Assembly: GCF_018729255.1 (NCBI RefSeq)
Contig: NZ_CP076060.1
Coordinates: 3,543,342-3,607,341 of the forward strand
Origin: Cupriavidus sp. EM10
Lineage (GTDB): Bacteria > Pseudomonadota > Gammaproteobacteria > Burkholderiales > Burkholderiaceae
Length of the DNA: 64,000 nt
Direction of reading: 5' to 3'
The notes beneath the pieces were generated by a model, which was given only the letters and a program-made list of their open reading frames with translations, was not told where the DNA came from and did not search any database. Each line of letters begins with the position of its first letter. The stretch's first letter is position 1. The position numbers were made by a program, and so were the translations under genes. Positions 55,582 to 64,000 of the stretch are shown piece by piece.

Positions 55582-56264
55582 GACGCCAACCCTTCCTCGA
55601 ACGCGATGGCCGCGTCCACGGCGGCGACCGGTATTTCGTAGAGCCTGGCAACGAGACTCTTGTCGCCTTCCGTTTGATAGGCTTCGTGAAGGATTGAGGT
55701 TCTGACAGCGCCATCCGAGACGACTGGCTTGCCGAAAGCAATGCGCGGGTCGAGGACAACGGCCTTGCTACGCGGTGACGGAAACCAGCGGGTGGCGGCG
55801 TCATCGGGGCCGAACTCGATGCCGCTGTACAACGACGGCTCGATGACCCTTCGGAATGCGTATTGTTGTTTCACCAGATCCAGCAATTCGGTCTCGCCGG
55901 TTTCCTCCATCGCGGAAGCGAAGATAGTTCGTCCATCCGTCCGGAATTTCCGTGAGGTGAAGGGATAGTCGCTCGCAAACAGTTCGCGGGCCCGCTCACT
56001 GGCCACGCGGATGGTCTGCAAGCTTACGCCATGCTGTCGGAATGCCTTTACGAATCGAACTTCGAGGAGGTCATGAAAGCTGATGCCGTCAAGTTCCGTA
56101 TTTGAGAGTTCCGTATTCCAGAGCGGCGGTATCGTGGAAGGTGTCTGGCCTTGCCGTTCCTTGTAAGCGTAGCCGTCCAACCAACGCCGAAGATCGCGAA
56201 TGGGGATGCGCGTCAGCCGGGATGCTTCTGGAAAGGTGTACAGGCCGATGCCTGTCAGCTTCAT
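55578..56264 (-). CDS. DUF433 antitoxin-like protein with MerR-like N-terminus
   Basis: A 228-residue protein: the N-terminus GIGLYTFPEASRLTRIPIRDLRRW looks like a MerR/Xis-type DNA-binding helix-turn-helix. A middle DLLEVRFVKAFRQHGVSLQTI follows, and the C-terminal DUF433 domain reads VVLDPRIAFGKPVVSDGAVRTS, then LVARLYEIPVAAVDAAIAFEE. DUF433 proteins act as antitoxins and autoregulators next to PIN-like toxins. Its stop overlaps the toxin start by four bases, indicating coupled translation. The antitoxin role is inferred. Confidence 0.82.
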   Translation of the reverse strand: MKLTGIGLYTFPEASRLTRIPIRDLRRWLDGYAYKERQGQTPSTIPPLWNTELSNTELDGISFHDLLEVRFVKAFRQHGVSLQTIRVASERARELFASDYPFTSRKFRTDGRTIFASAMEETGETELLDLVKQQYAFRRVIEPSLYSGIEFGPDDAATRWFPSPRSKAVVLDPRIAFGKPVVSDGAVRTSILHEAYQTEGDKSLVARLYEIPVAAVDAAIAFEEGLAS

Positions 56265-56424
56265 ATGTTCCCTCCCAAAAGAAAAATTTCCCGTTGCTAC
56301 GGGTCCTCAACGGATGCCGATTGTACCGAAATCCCTTGCCAGCCAGCGGCGAAGAAGAGGTGTTTCCGGTTGATCCCGCGCAGTGGTTGTGCTGTTTCAG
56401 TGCGGGCGAATCGCCGCCTCCCAC

Positions 56425-57852
56425 TCACTTCCCAATACAAAACCGCGTGAAGATCGTCCCCAGCAAATCGTCGCTGGTGAACTCGCCGGTGATGCTGTTC
56501 AGGTGGTCCTGCGCCAGCCGCAGTTCCTCGGCGAACAGGTCCAGGGCCTGGGCGTTCTGTTCGGCGCGTTCCACGGCGCAGTCCAGGTGCGATTGCGCGT
56601 TGCGCAAGGCGGTCAGGTGGCGTTCGCGGGCCAGGAAGGTGCCCTCGTTGCCCGATTGCCAGCCGATCAGCCGCAGCAGTTCGCGGCGCATCAGGTCGAT
56701 GCCGGCGCCGGTGCGCGCCGAGATCCAGATCTCGGTGGGATTCGGGCCGTTGGCGGCCACCACGTGCGGGCGATTGCCGCCGAAGCCCATCTCGCCGGCC
56801 GAAGGCGCCAGGTCGATCTTGTTGACCACGCGCACGATGGGCGACCCCGGCGGTAGCTGGCCGCTCAGGCGGTCGTCGATGTGATCGTCGGTTTCCGAAA
56901 TGCCGTGTTCGAGGTAGTCGGCCGCATCCACCAGGTGCAGCACGATGTCGGCGCGGCGGATGGCATCCCAGGTGCGTTCGATGCCGATGCGCTCCACCTC
57001 GTCGGCGGCATCGTCGCGCAGGCCGGCGGTGTCGATGATATGCAGCGGGATGCCGTCGATCTGGATGGTCTCGCGCACGCGGTCGCGCGTGGTGCCCGCG
57101 ATTGGCGTGACGATGGCCAGTTCGGCGCCTGCCAGCGCGTTGAGCAGCGACGACTTGCCGACGTTTGGCTGCCCGGCCAGCACGACCGACAGCCCTTCGC
57201 GCAGCAGCGACCCCTGCCGCGCCTGCTTCAGCACGCCAGCCAGGCTCTCCCGGATGCGCGTCAGCTGGCCGCGTGCATCAGACGCTTCGAGGAAGTCGAT
57301 TTCCTCCTCGGGGAAGTCGAGCGTGGCCTCCACCAGCATGCGCAGATGGATGACCTGTTCCACCAGCGCGTGGATCGCCCGCGAGAACTCGCCTTCCATC
57401 GACCGGGCGGCCGAACGCGCGGCGGCCTCGGTGCTGGCTTCGATCAGGTCGGCCACGGCTTCGGCCTGCGCCAGATCGAGCTTGTCGTTCAGAAAGGCAC
57501 GGCGCGTGAACTCGCCCGGCTCGGCCACGCGCAGGCCGATGTCCTTGCCCGCTTCCAGGCAGCGCGACAGCAGCATCTGCATGACCACCGGGCCGCCGTG
57601 GCCCTGCAGTTCGAGCACTTCTTCGCCGGTGTAGGAATTTGGGGCCGGAAAGTACAGCGCCAGGCCGTGGTCGATGACCTTGTCCTGGCCGTCCAGGAAC
57701 GGCAGGTAGGTGGCGTGGCGCGCCTGCAGCGCACGGCCGCAGACGGCGCGCATGACGCTGGCCACGTCGGGGCCCGATACGCGTACGACGCCGATGCCGC
57801 CGCGGCCCGGCGCGGTGGCGATGGCGGCAATGGGAAGCTGGGTTGCAGTCAT
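56425..57852 (-). CDS. mnmE: tRNA uridine-5-carboxymethylaminomethyl modification GTPase
   Basis: A 475-residue GTPase that with MnmG makes the cmnm5 modification at wobble uridine 34. Domains: N-terminal folate-binding part ([20 protein letters not shown]), helical domain, and a G domain inserted with G1 [11 protein letters not shown]2 GTTRDRV, G3 DTAGLR and G4 NKID. It ends with the invariant CIGK. The start is ATG 57852 ([12 protein letters not shown]). It lies downstream of yidC in the usual rpmH-rnpA-yidD-yidC-mnmE neighbourhood, here with CHAD and tam inserted. Confidence 0.97.
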   Translation of the reverse strand: MTATQLPIAAIATAPGRGGIGVVRVSGPDVASVMRAVCGRALQARHATYLPFLDGQDKVIDHGLALYFPAPNSYTGEEVLELQGHGGPVVMQMLLSRCLEAGKDIGLRVAEPGEFTRRAFLNDKLDLAQAEAVADLIEASTEAAARSAARSMEGEFSRAIHALVEQVIHLRMLVEATLDFPEEEIDFLEASDARGQLTRIRESLAGVLKQARQGSLLREGLSVVLAGQPNVGKSSLLNALAGAELAIVTPIAGTTRDRVRETIQIDGIPLHIIDTAGLRDDAADEVERIGIERTWDAIRRADIVLHLVDAADYLEHGISETDDHIDDRLSGQLPPGSPIVRVVNKIDLAPSAGEMGFGGNRPHVVAANGPNPTEIWISARTGAGIDLMRRELLRLIGWQSGNEGTFLARERHLTALRNAQSHLDCAVERAEQNAQALDLFAEELRLAQDHLNSITGEFTSDDLLGTIFTRFCIGK

Positions 57853-57898
57853 GTGCAGTATTGTCGCAGATCGCTCCATGGGCCTGACGGGCCGCGGA

Positions 57899-58672
57899 TC
57901 ATGCCTGGGAGTCGGTGGGTGGATCGACCGAGAGGCATTCGCACAGCAGCCGGCGCGCCACGGCGCCGTCGATCACGGCGCCCAGTTCGGATTGCCGCGC
58001 CACCAGTTTCTTGCGCAGGCGCTTGCGGTAGCGGCCGGGCAGCACGTCCGACAGCGACTCGATCGCGTAACGCAGGCGCTTGTTGCCAATACGCAGCTTG
58101 TGGACGTGTTCGGTCTTCCCGTCGCGCGCGATGCGGGCCCGCTCCCGGACCTTGTCGCGTGCCTTGCGAATGCGCTTCGGGGCGAAGGTTTCGAGCCTGC
58201 CCCGGGTGTCGCTTTGGGCAAGATGCAGCAGGTCGCGACTCAGTGTGGGCAGCGGCGCCTGCCGGTATCGTGACAATCTTGTCATCATCTCGGCGTGGGC
58301 CACCGTGCGTTTCGCCTGGGCGATGTCGATCAGCGCCACCAGTAGCGCGTCCTCGGGCTGCTTTTCCAGGGCCGGGGCCAGGGTTTCGGCGATGAACACG
58401 TCCCAGTCGCGCACGTCGCCCGCGGCGTCGGCCACGTCATGCAGGGCCTGTTTCCAGCGCGCCTTGACCTGGCGGGGCAGCACCGGCCCGAAGGCCCATG
58501 CCACCGCGCGAAGATGACGCACGGCGACGCGCAACTCGTGCACATCCTCGACTTCGTCGCGATGCTTCAGGGCGTCCAGCCGATCGTGAACGGCTCGCAG
58601 CCCCGATTCGCCCAGGGCGACGAAAGCGGTGGCGGGACGCATCTTCCGGTGCAGCACGGGCTGACGGCTCAT
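57899..58672 (-). CDS. CHAD domain protein
   Basis: A 257-residue all-alpha protein with the CHAD fold, an antiparallel helical bundle rich in conserved His and Lys/Arg. Diagnostic blocks are [20 protein letters not shown], then [16 protein letters not shown] and the second repeat [25 protein letters not shown] proteins bind inorganic polyphosphate through the basic groove. The very basic central region ([20 protein letters not shown]) fits this. No CYTH domain is attached. It sits between tam and mnmE, same direction. Confidence 0.92.
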   Translation of the reverse strand: MSRQPVLHRKMRPATAFVALGESGLRAVHDRLDALKHRDEVEDVHELRVAVRHLRAVAWAFGPVLPRQVKARWKQALHDVADAAGDVRDWDVFIAETLAPALEKQPEDALLVALIDIAQAKRTVAHAEMMTRLSRYRQAPLPTLSRDLLHLAQSDTRGRLETFAPKRIRKARDKVRERARIARDGKTEHVHKLRIGNKRLRYAIESLSDVLPGRYRKRLRKKLVARQSELGAVIDGAVARRLLCECLSVDPPTDSQA

Positions 58673-58771
58673 TGCGATGTCCCCGAAGTGGAAGGAAAGT
58701 AACTGCGCAACGTCCGTCTAGTGTAGGCGATGGCGCACGCCGTGGCCGTCGCCCGCCGTCCTGTCGTGGCC

Positions 58772-59542
58772 CTAGCGCGTGGCCACGATGAACACGCGCG
58801 GAAACGGCAGCAGCACGGTGCCGTCGGGCATCGCCGGAAACACCTTGGCCAGCGCCGCCTCGTACTGGCGCAGGTACTCGGCCTTTTCCGCCTCGTCCAG
58901 CGGCGCCAGGAAGGGCCGCAGGCCGCTGCCCTTGAACCATTCGACCACCGCCGCCGGCCCACCCTTGAGCGGATGCTGGTAGATCGTGCGCCAGATATCC
59001 ACCCGCGCGCAATGCGGCTTGAGCAATTCGTAGTACCAGCGCTCCGACGCCAGCGCCGTGCGGGCGTCGGCGGCCGCCGCCAGCTTGGGCGCCCAGGGGC
59101 CGGTCAGCGCGGTCTCCCGCATCAGCAGGTGCGGCGGCTCGTTGAGGTTGTCCGGCATCTGCACGGCCAGGCTGCCGCCCGGCGCCAGCTTGCTGATCAG
59201 CGACGGAAACAGCGTGGCGTGATCGGGCACCCACTGGAACACGGCATTGGCCAGGATCACGTCCCAGGGGCCGCCATCGGCCCATTGCGTAACGTCGGCG
59301 ATGTCGAACCGCAGGTTCGGCAGGCGCTTGCGGGCGGCGGCGATCATGTCGGCATCGCTGTCCAGCCCCGTGACCTCGGCATCGGCGTAGCGGGCCGCCA
59401 GGACTTCAGTGGAATTGCCGGGGCCGCAGCCGATGTCGGCCACGCGCCGGGCGCTGGCGGTGGGGATGGCCCCGACCAGATCCCGCACCGGGCGGGTCCG
59501 TTCATCCTCGAATTGCACGTACTGGCTGGCCGACCATGTCAT
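58772..59542 (-). CDS. tam: Trans-aconitate 2-methyltransferase
   Basis: A 256-residue SAM-dependent methyltransferase. Family signatures: MTWSASQYVQFEDERTRPVRDLV at the start, SAM motif I VADIGCGPGNST, DVILANAVFQWVPDH, and the C-terminal VFIVATR. It methylates trans-aconitate, an inhibitor of the citric acid cycle. The RBS AAGGGG is well placed. An AT-rich palindrome lies about 35 bases before its start and may be an operator. Monocistronic, between the CHAD gene and yidC. Confidence 0.92.
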   Translation of the reverse strand: MTWSASQYVQFEDERTRPVRDLVGAIPTASARRVADIGCGPGNSTEVLAARYADAEVTGLDSDADMIAAARKRLPNLRFDIADVTQWADGGPWDVILANAVFQWVPDHATLFPSLISKLAPGGSLAVQMPDNLNEPPHLLMRETALTGPWAPKLAAAADARTALASERWYYELLKPHCARVDIWRTIYQHPLKGGPAAVVEWFKGSGLRPFLAPLDEAEKAEYLRQYEAALAKVFPAMPDGTVLLPFPRVFIVATR

Positions 59543-59575
59543 GGCGTATCCCCTTCGTCCGGTTGATGGGCTTAA

Positions 59576-59589
59576 GTCTTATATAAGAC
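59576..59589. promoter_or_regulatory. GTCTTATATAAGAC palindrome before tam
   Basis: Perfect 14-bp dyad with an additional ATAAGAC half-site at 59590-59596, 34 bases upstream of the tam start and strikingly AT-rich against the flanks. Operator function is inferred. Confidence 0.5.
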
Positions 59590-59644
59590 ATAAGACTACA
59601 AGCATACTCCGAAAGCGAAGCTCGAAAAAGGAAAGCCGAAAAAG

Positions 59645-59672
59645 AAAAACCCGGCGAGAAAGCCGGGTTTTT
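59645..59672 (-). terminator. Terminator of the rpmH-yidC operon
   Basis: Stem AAACCCGGC / GCCGGGTTT with loop GAGAAA; on the minus strand it continues into TTTTT. Starts 27 bases after the yidC stop. Confidence 0.88.
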
Positions 59673-59698
59673 CGTGGGTCGGGTTGCAACCGGGAGGG

Positions 59699-61375
59699 TC
59701 AGCTCTTGGCCACTGCCGCGGTCTTGCCCTTGCCGAGCATGCGGTTGATCTGCCACTGCTGGGCGATCGACAGGATGTTGTTCACCACCCAGTACAGCAC
59801 GAGGCCGGCCGGGAAGAAGAAGAACATGAACGAGAACACCAGCGGCATGATCATCATGACCTTGGCCTGGACGGGGTCCGGCGGGGTCGGGTTCAGCCTG
59901 GTCTGGACGAACATCGACACGGCCATCACGATCGGCAGGATGTAGAACGGATCCGGCACCGACAGGTCGTGGATCCAGCCCAGCCACGGCGCGCCGCGCA
60001 TTTCCACCGACGACAGCAGCACCCAGTACAGCGCGATGAACACCGGGATCTGGATCACGATGGGCAGGCAGCCGCCGAGCGGATTGACCTTCTCGGTGCG
60101 GTACAGCGCCATCATCTCCGAGTTCATCTTCTGCGGGTCGCCCTTGTAGCGCTCGCGGATGGCCGTCATGCGCGGCTGCAGGTCCTTCATCTTGCCCATC
60201 GACTTGTAGCTGGCAGCCGACAGCGGGAAGAACACCAGCTTGATCAGCACCGTCAGCGCGATGATCGACCAGCCCCAGTTGTTCAGGAAGCCGTGCAGCT
60301 TTTCCAGCAGCCAGAACAGCGGCTTGGCCAGGATGGTCAGCCAGCCATAGTCCTTGACCAGTTCCAGGCCAGGCGTGATCTGCTCGAGCATGCGCTCTTC
60401 CTGCGGGCCGGCGAACAGGCGGGCATCGGTGCTCACCGTGGCGCCCGGGGCGATCTGGCCCAGCGGCTGCTGGATACCCACGCGGTACAGGTTCGGATCG
60501 ATCTGCTCGGCGTAGAAGCTGTGCTGCTTGCCGTTCTGCGGAATCCAGGCCGAGGCGAAGTAGTGCTGCACCATCGCCACCCAGCCGTTGTCCGTGGCGG
60601 CCGGCACGCTGGCCTTGCCCTTGGCGATGTCCTCGAACGTGATCTTGTGGTACTTGTCGGCGTTCGTGTAGATGGCCGGGCCGGTGAACGTGCTGTAGAA
60701 CTGCGACTGCTCGACCTTGGTGCCGTCACGCGCCAGTTCCAGATACAGCGTCGGCGAGACCGGCGCGGTGCCGGCGTTCGTCACGTCGAAGCGCGCGTCG
60801 ACCACATAGCTGCCCTTGCGGAACGTATAGGTCTTCACGAACTTCACGCCACCCTTTTCGGCGGTCAGCACGACGTCGAGCTTGTCCTGGCCCGGCGCCA
60901 GCGCACGGGCGCCCGGGGCCGCCGTGAACACCGTGGTGTGGTTCGGCAGGTCGCCGCCGATCAGACCCGAACGGGCCAGATAGGTGCGCTGAGCGTCACG
61001 TTCGAACAGTACAACCGGCTTGCCGTCCTTCTCGTGCTCGTTGAGCAGCTCCAGGCGCGACAGGATGCCGCCGGCGGTATCGATCTCGGCACGCACTTCG
61101 TCAGTGGTGACAATGACCTTCTCGCCAGCCGGCTGCGCAGCCGCCTGCGGGGCGCCAGGAACAGCGCCCGGTGCCGACGCGCCAGTGGCGTTGGCCTTGG
61201 GCACGTCACCCTGCGCCGTGGCGCCGCTCGCGCCACCGGCCGGGGCGGCCTGCTGTTGCGTGTTGGCGCTCGGGAAGAACATCGACGCGTGGCCGTTGGC
61301 GCGCTGCCAGTTGTCGTAGAGCAGCACGAGGGACATCGAAAAGATGACCCACAGGATGGTGCGTTTGATATCCAT
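59699..61375 (-). CDS. yidC: Membrane protein insertase YidC
   Basis: A 558-residue insertase that places membrane proteins with or without SecYEG. N-terminal helix ([21 protein letters not shown]), an Ala/Gly/Pro-rich linker, a large periplasmic domain (about residues 60-345), then the five-helix YidC core from about residue 355 ([37 protein letters not shown]) with [15 protein letters not shown]. The C-terminus is short and basic ([12 protein letters not shown]). Part of the conserved origin-side operon. Confidence 0.97.
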   Translation of the reverse strand: MDIKRTILWVIFSMSLVLLYDNWQRANGHASMFFPSANTQQQAAPAGGASGATAQGDVPKANATGASAPGAVPGAPQAAAQPAGEKVIVTTDEVRAEIDTAGGILSRLELLNEHEKDGKPVVLFERDAQRTYLARSGLIGGDLPNHTTVFTAAPGARALAPGQDKLDVVLTAEKGGVKFVKTYTFRKGSYVVDARFDVTNAGTAPVSPTLYLELARDGTKVEQSQFYSTFTGPAIYTNADKYHKITFEDIAKGKASVPAATDNGWVAMVQHYFASAWIPQNGKQHSFYAEQIDPNLYRVGIQQPLGQIAPGATVSTDARLFAGPQEERMLEQITPGLELVKDYGWLTILAKPLFWLLEKLHGFLNNWGWSIIALTVLIKLVFFPLSAASYKSMGKMKDLQPRMTAIRERYKGDPQKMNSEMMALYRTEKVNPLGGCLPIVIQIPVFIALYWVLLSSVEMRGAPWLGWIHDLSVPDPFYILPIVMAVSMFVQTRLNPTPPDPVQAKVMMIMPLVFSFMFFFFPAGLVLYWVVNNILSIAQQWQINRMLGKGKTAAVAKS

Positions 61376-61397
61376 GTCTCGCTATGGTCTGGGGGAA

Positions 61398-61697
61398 TCA
61401 GGGTCTGGGGAGCCGGACCGTGATGGACGGGCGGCCGGACGCGGTGGCTGCGGGAGGCACCGCGGAGGCGTTTCCGTGTACTACAGGCTCGGGCACGGGA
61501 TCATACCCGCCCTTTGCGAAAGGATGGCAACGGCAGAGTCTGCATGCGGCCATCCACGTGCCACGCGCGGAGCCATGGCTGATGATGGCGTCGCGGGCAT
61601 AGTCGGAACAAGTTGGCAGGAAGCGGCACTGCGAGCCCAGGTACGGACTCAGGGCGATCTTGTAGATGCGCAGCAGGGCTAGCAGGATTCGCTTCAT
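61398..61697 (-). CDS. yidD: Membrane protein insertion efficiency factor YidD
   Basis: A 99-residue protein with the YidD hallmarks [21 protein letters not shown], then [15 protein letters not shown] and [18 protein letters not shown] (cysteine pairs conserved). It helps YidC-dependent insertion. The C-terminal tail after position 75 is variable. Located between rnpA and yidC with short gaps. Confidence 0.94.
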   Translation of the reverse strand: MKRILLALLRIYKIALSPYLGSQCRFLPTCSDYARDAIISHGSARGTWMAACRLCRCHPFAKGGYDPVPEPVVHGNASAVPPAATASGRPSITVRLPRP

Positions 61698-61706
61698 GAT
61701 GATGGG

Positions 61707-62153
61707 TCAGGCTGGCGCGGGAGGCGCGGCAGGAGCGGCCGATGCGGATGGCTCGCCGGATGCCGGGACGGCTGGCGCAGGTGGCAGGGGCCTGGCGGCC
61801 ACGTCCAGCAAGCCGCCAACTTCGGCCTGGCAGGCACGCCGTATGGCCGACCGGCTGGCAAAGTCCGCACGCGGAAACTTTGCCTGCAACCGCAACAGGA
61901 TATCGCGGCCCGCGAATTGGGCCTGCCGGCTGCGAAACAGTTCCCGTACCATCCGCTTTACCAGGTTGCGCTCGGCGGCCCGCGGCGCAAATTTCTTGCC
62001 CACGACGATGCCCAGCCTGGCCTGCGACTGGCCGTTCGGTCGCACATACAGCACGAAGTGCGTACTGCGACGCCGGGGCCGCAAAGCAAAAACGGATGAA
62101 AATTCATCCGTCTTTGTCAGCCTCGCGGCTTTGGGGAAGGCATGGGTCGACAC
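61707..62153 (-). CDS. rnpA: Ribonuclease P protein component
   Basis: A basic protein that assists the RNase P RNA in tRNA 5' processing. The core is certain: [44 protein letters not shown] (the RNR motif region) and [14 protein letters not shown]. It has a Pro/Ala-rich C-terminal extension. The start is uncertain: GTG at 62153 (148 residues) best matches usual lengths, but the frame is open to TTG at 62243 and no good ribosome-binding site marks either. Tightly packed before yidD (9 bases). Confidence 0.9.
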   Translation of the reverse strand: MSTHAFPKAARLTKTDEFSSVFALRPRRRSTHFVLYVRPNGQSQARLGIVVGKKFAPRAAERNLVKRMVRELFRSRQAQFAGRDILLRLQAKFPRADFASRSAIRRACQAEVGGLLDVAARPLPPAPAVPASGEPSASAAPAAPPAPA

Positions 62154-62295
62154 GCTGGTCAAAGCTAGCGGACAAGCCGGGCTTCGGCGGCGGCGGTCCT
62201 GGCCATCCTGAGTGCGAGGCGCTGGACCGGACAACAGGTGCAACGCAGACGGCGAACCGTCACGCTGACCGCCATCCGGGCCGGTCGCCCGGCCC

Positions 62296-62430
62296 TCAGA
62301 TTGCCAGGCGCTTGCGGCCCTTGGCGCGGCGGGCGTTGATCACGGCACGGCCGCCGCGGGTCTTCATGCGCACGCGGAAACCATGGGTACGCTTGCGGCG
62401 GGTAACGGAAGGTTGGTAGGTACGTTTCAT
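62296..62430 (-). CDS. rpmH: 50S ribosomal protein L34
   Basis: A 44-residue, very basic protein, complete and canonical: [20 protein letters not shown] then [20 protein letters not shown]. Start ATG 62430. It heads the leftward operon leading away from the origin region. Confidence 0.98.
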   Translation of the reverse strand: MKRTYQPSVTRRKRTHGFRVRMKTRGGRAVINARRAKGRKRLAI

Positions 62431-63298
62431 GTTGCACTCTCTGGTTGATCCGGGCTTTCCGGGCGTCGGCCGATGCCGGAGCGCCTTGGCCGCCGCGTAT
62501 GGTTCGCATGGGGCTGCCGCATTGCAGACGCTCGGTACTCGGTGAGGTTGCTGCGGCGATGCCGACGATTCTGGTTCTGTCTTGCTGCCGGCCGCCGCTG
62601 GCTCAGGCCGTGGGGCCGAAGCGCTGGCGGGGATCAGGCCGCTTGCCCGATGCCGCACATGTTTACATATAGCGGTACAGGCCAGACCCGGCGATGCGCA
62701 TACGTGATCCCTGCCGCATCGCAGAACCCGCCATTTAACCGATTTTCGTCGCGAGTGTCAAGGCGCCGGATGGCCAATTCCGGCCTGCTTGCGCGATGTG
62801 CGGTGCAAGCCGCCACAAACCACGCCGAAGCGCCGGTGCACCATTGTCCACAATGATCGGTGGGTAACTCTGTGGGTATTCCCGGTCACCTATTGGCGGT
62901 ATCCCTGCAGGTCAAGTCCTTGTTTCCGATGGATTATCGGGTTCGGAGAGCCCTTGCGTGGCGGGCCTTCCGCACCGGTTGTGCACACAAATCCACTGAT
63001 TTTTCACAACTTGTCCACAGGGTTATCCTTTGTGGATAACTTGGAGCGGGGGGTACAATCCGGGTCCAAACACTACACGGGCCGCGTGGCGCACGCACAA
63101 CCCGGGACTGCCTGCCTCGGTATACCGCGATGTATGCCGATCGGAACCGCCGTTGCGATGCCCTGCATGCGTGGACGGTGTATTGCCTTTCGCGTCTGGA
63201 ATATGACGCACGAGGCATGTCCAGCAGCCCGGTACGCAAGCGCCGCGTCCACCCGTGACGTGCCATCGGCGCGATGACACGGTCACTCAGAAGAACAC
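62431..63298. other. Putative chromosomal origin region (oriC) between rpmH and dnaA
   Basis: 868 bases with no credible gene. Contains DnaA boxes: perfect TTATCCACA on the minus strand at 63031-63039, and near-matches TTGTCCACA at 62844-62852 and 63011-63019, plus weaker TTGTGCACA at 62979. The last strong boxes flank an inverted GTTATCC/GGATAAC (63022-63040). The stretch 62985-63010 is comparatively AT-rich and could be the unwinding element. Position between rpmH and dnaA is the usual origin place in Burkholderiaceae. It also holds the dnaA and rpmH promoters, which I could not pin down. Confidence 0.75.
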
Positions 63299-64000
63299 AT
63301 GCAAGATTTCTGGCAGGCAGCAGCCGCGCAACTCGAGCGCGAACTGACGCCCCAACAATTCAAAACCTGGATCAAGCCGTTGGCGCCCGTCGCCTTCGAC
63401 GAGGAAGCGCATGCGCTGCGGATTGCCGCGCCCAACCGCTTCAAGCTCGACTGGGTCAAGAGCCAGTTTTCGGGCCGCATCACCGCGCTTGCGTGCGAAT
63501 ACTGGGAAACGCAAGTTAGCGTCCACTTCGTATTGGACCCCGCAGCTTCGGGCCGTGCGGCTACTTACACGCAGCAAGCCATGCAGCAGGGCGGCCACGA
63601 TGGCATGACGCCCGCTGGCATGGGTACGGTCGCCGCGCCTTATCCGGGCGCTGCCGGGATGTCCGGCCAGGCGTATGGCCAGGCACATGGCCACGCCCCG
63701 GCACAGCATCCGCAGTCGCACCAGGCGGGCGGCTATCACGAACATCCCGGCCAGCCGAACGGCGGGCAACCGGGCTATGGCGCGCCGGCCAGTCAGGCGC
63801 CCTACCCGGTCGGCCCCGGTGCCATGCCGCACCGCGGCGCGGCGCCGACCGGGCATCCGCTGCAGGCCGGCGCGAATATGCCGATGCAGGACATGGGCGA
63901 CATCGACGTGGCCCAGATGGATGCGTCCGAGGCCAGCGCCCGCTCGTATCGCGTGCCGTCCCAGCAGCCGGCCGCCGCCGGTGCGCAGCCGACCGACACG
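63299..64000 (+). CDS. dnaA: Chromosomal replication initiator DnaA, 5' part (cut by window end)
   Basis: Starts at ATG 63299 ([20 protein letters not shown]) and stays open to the window end, 234 codons. Residues 1-90 are the DnaA N-terminal domain that self-associates and binds DnaB/DiaA partners ([28 protein letters not shown]). From about residue 95 to the window edge runs a very long domain-II linker rich in Gly, Gln, Pro, His and Ala (e.g. [20 protein letters not shown]). The AAA+ and DNA-binding domains lie outside. The long linker is typical of Cupriavidus/Ralstonia. Confidence 0.96.
   Translation, partial: MQDFWQAAAAQLERELTPQQFKTWIKPLAPVAFDEEAHALRIAAPNRFKLDWVKSQFSGRITALACEYWETQVSVHFVLDPAASGRAATYTQQAMQQGGHDGMTPAGMGTVAAPYPGAAGMSGQAYGQAHGHAPAQHPQSHQAGGYHEHPGQPNGGQPGYGAPASQAPYPVGPGAMPHRGAAPTGHPLQAGANMPMQDMGDIDVAQMDASEASARSYRVPSQQPAAAGAQPTDT

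Noticed and set aside
55151..56424. Genomic island or prophage remnant around the toxin-antitoxin pair
   Set aside because: No integrase, direct repeats or tRNA target seen; only the two small genes look accessory.
1..64000. CRISPR arrays, tRNA/rRNA genes, riboswitches, insertion sequences
   Set aside because: None recognised by eye on either strand.

Overview
This window is a high-GC beta-proteobacterial chromosome segment, most likely Cupriavidus or a close Ralstonia/Burkholderiaceae relative. The genus is inferred from gene content, codon use, the long histidine/glutamine-rich DnaA linker and the DUF2957/Bug/RND repertoire. The right end is the replication origin: rpmH-rnpA-yidD-yidC run leftwards, an intergenic region with DnaA boxes follows, and dnaA runs rightwards off the edge. 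The left edge cuts topB. I see no tRNA, rRNA, CRISPR array, insertion sequence or prophage.

Layout. 1-4.2 kb: topB, a LysR regulator and two small secreted proteins (a KFDxFTDGAK-repeat microprotein and a glycine-zipper protein). 4.2-12.4 kb: central carbon genes, with cstA plus its YbdD partner divergent from a Cache sensor kinase/NarL-type regulator pair, then GTP-dependent PEP carboxykinase and a D-2-hydroxyacid dehydrogenase. 12.6-18 kb: a MOSC protein and a two-gene RND pump. 18-22.4 kb: an iron-controlled haem-type uptake operon with a perfect Fur-like box, a TonB-dependent receptor, an ExbB-like protein, an ExbD-like DUF2149 protein and a ChaN lipoprotein. 22.4-26 kb: a TctE/TctD-like two-component pair next to a solitary binding protein. 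26-33 kb: a complete AcrR-AcrAB-OprM-like system with a recognisable operator. 33-47 kb: an accessory block with OmpW, two DUF2957 lipoproteins, DUF1571 and a TetR regulator, then a GMC dehydrogenase with its Tat-exported small subunit, facing an operon of flavin monooxygenase, SDR, alpha/beta hydrolase and ferritin-like hydrolase, and a MerR regulator. The chemistry suggests oxidation of a hydrophobic alcohol or ketone. 47-52.5 kb: LysR, a Bug binding protein, an aspartoacylase-like peptidase and a chemoreceptor with a possible sigma-28 promoter. 52.5-56.3 kb: lipoproteins, a TetR regulator, an HExxH protein and a toxin-antitoxin-like pair. 56.4-64 kb: mnmE, CHAD, tam, yidC, yidD, rnpA, rpmH, oriC, dnaA.

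A feature that cuts across the window is that nine genes are each broken by exactly one missing base inside a short homopolymer (eight in G/C runs, one in an A/T run). In every case adding one base restores a full-length protein. This pattern points to systematic homopolymer under-calling in the assembly rather than to nine independent pseudogenes, so those genes should be read as probably intact until the runs are checked.
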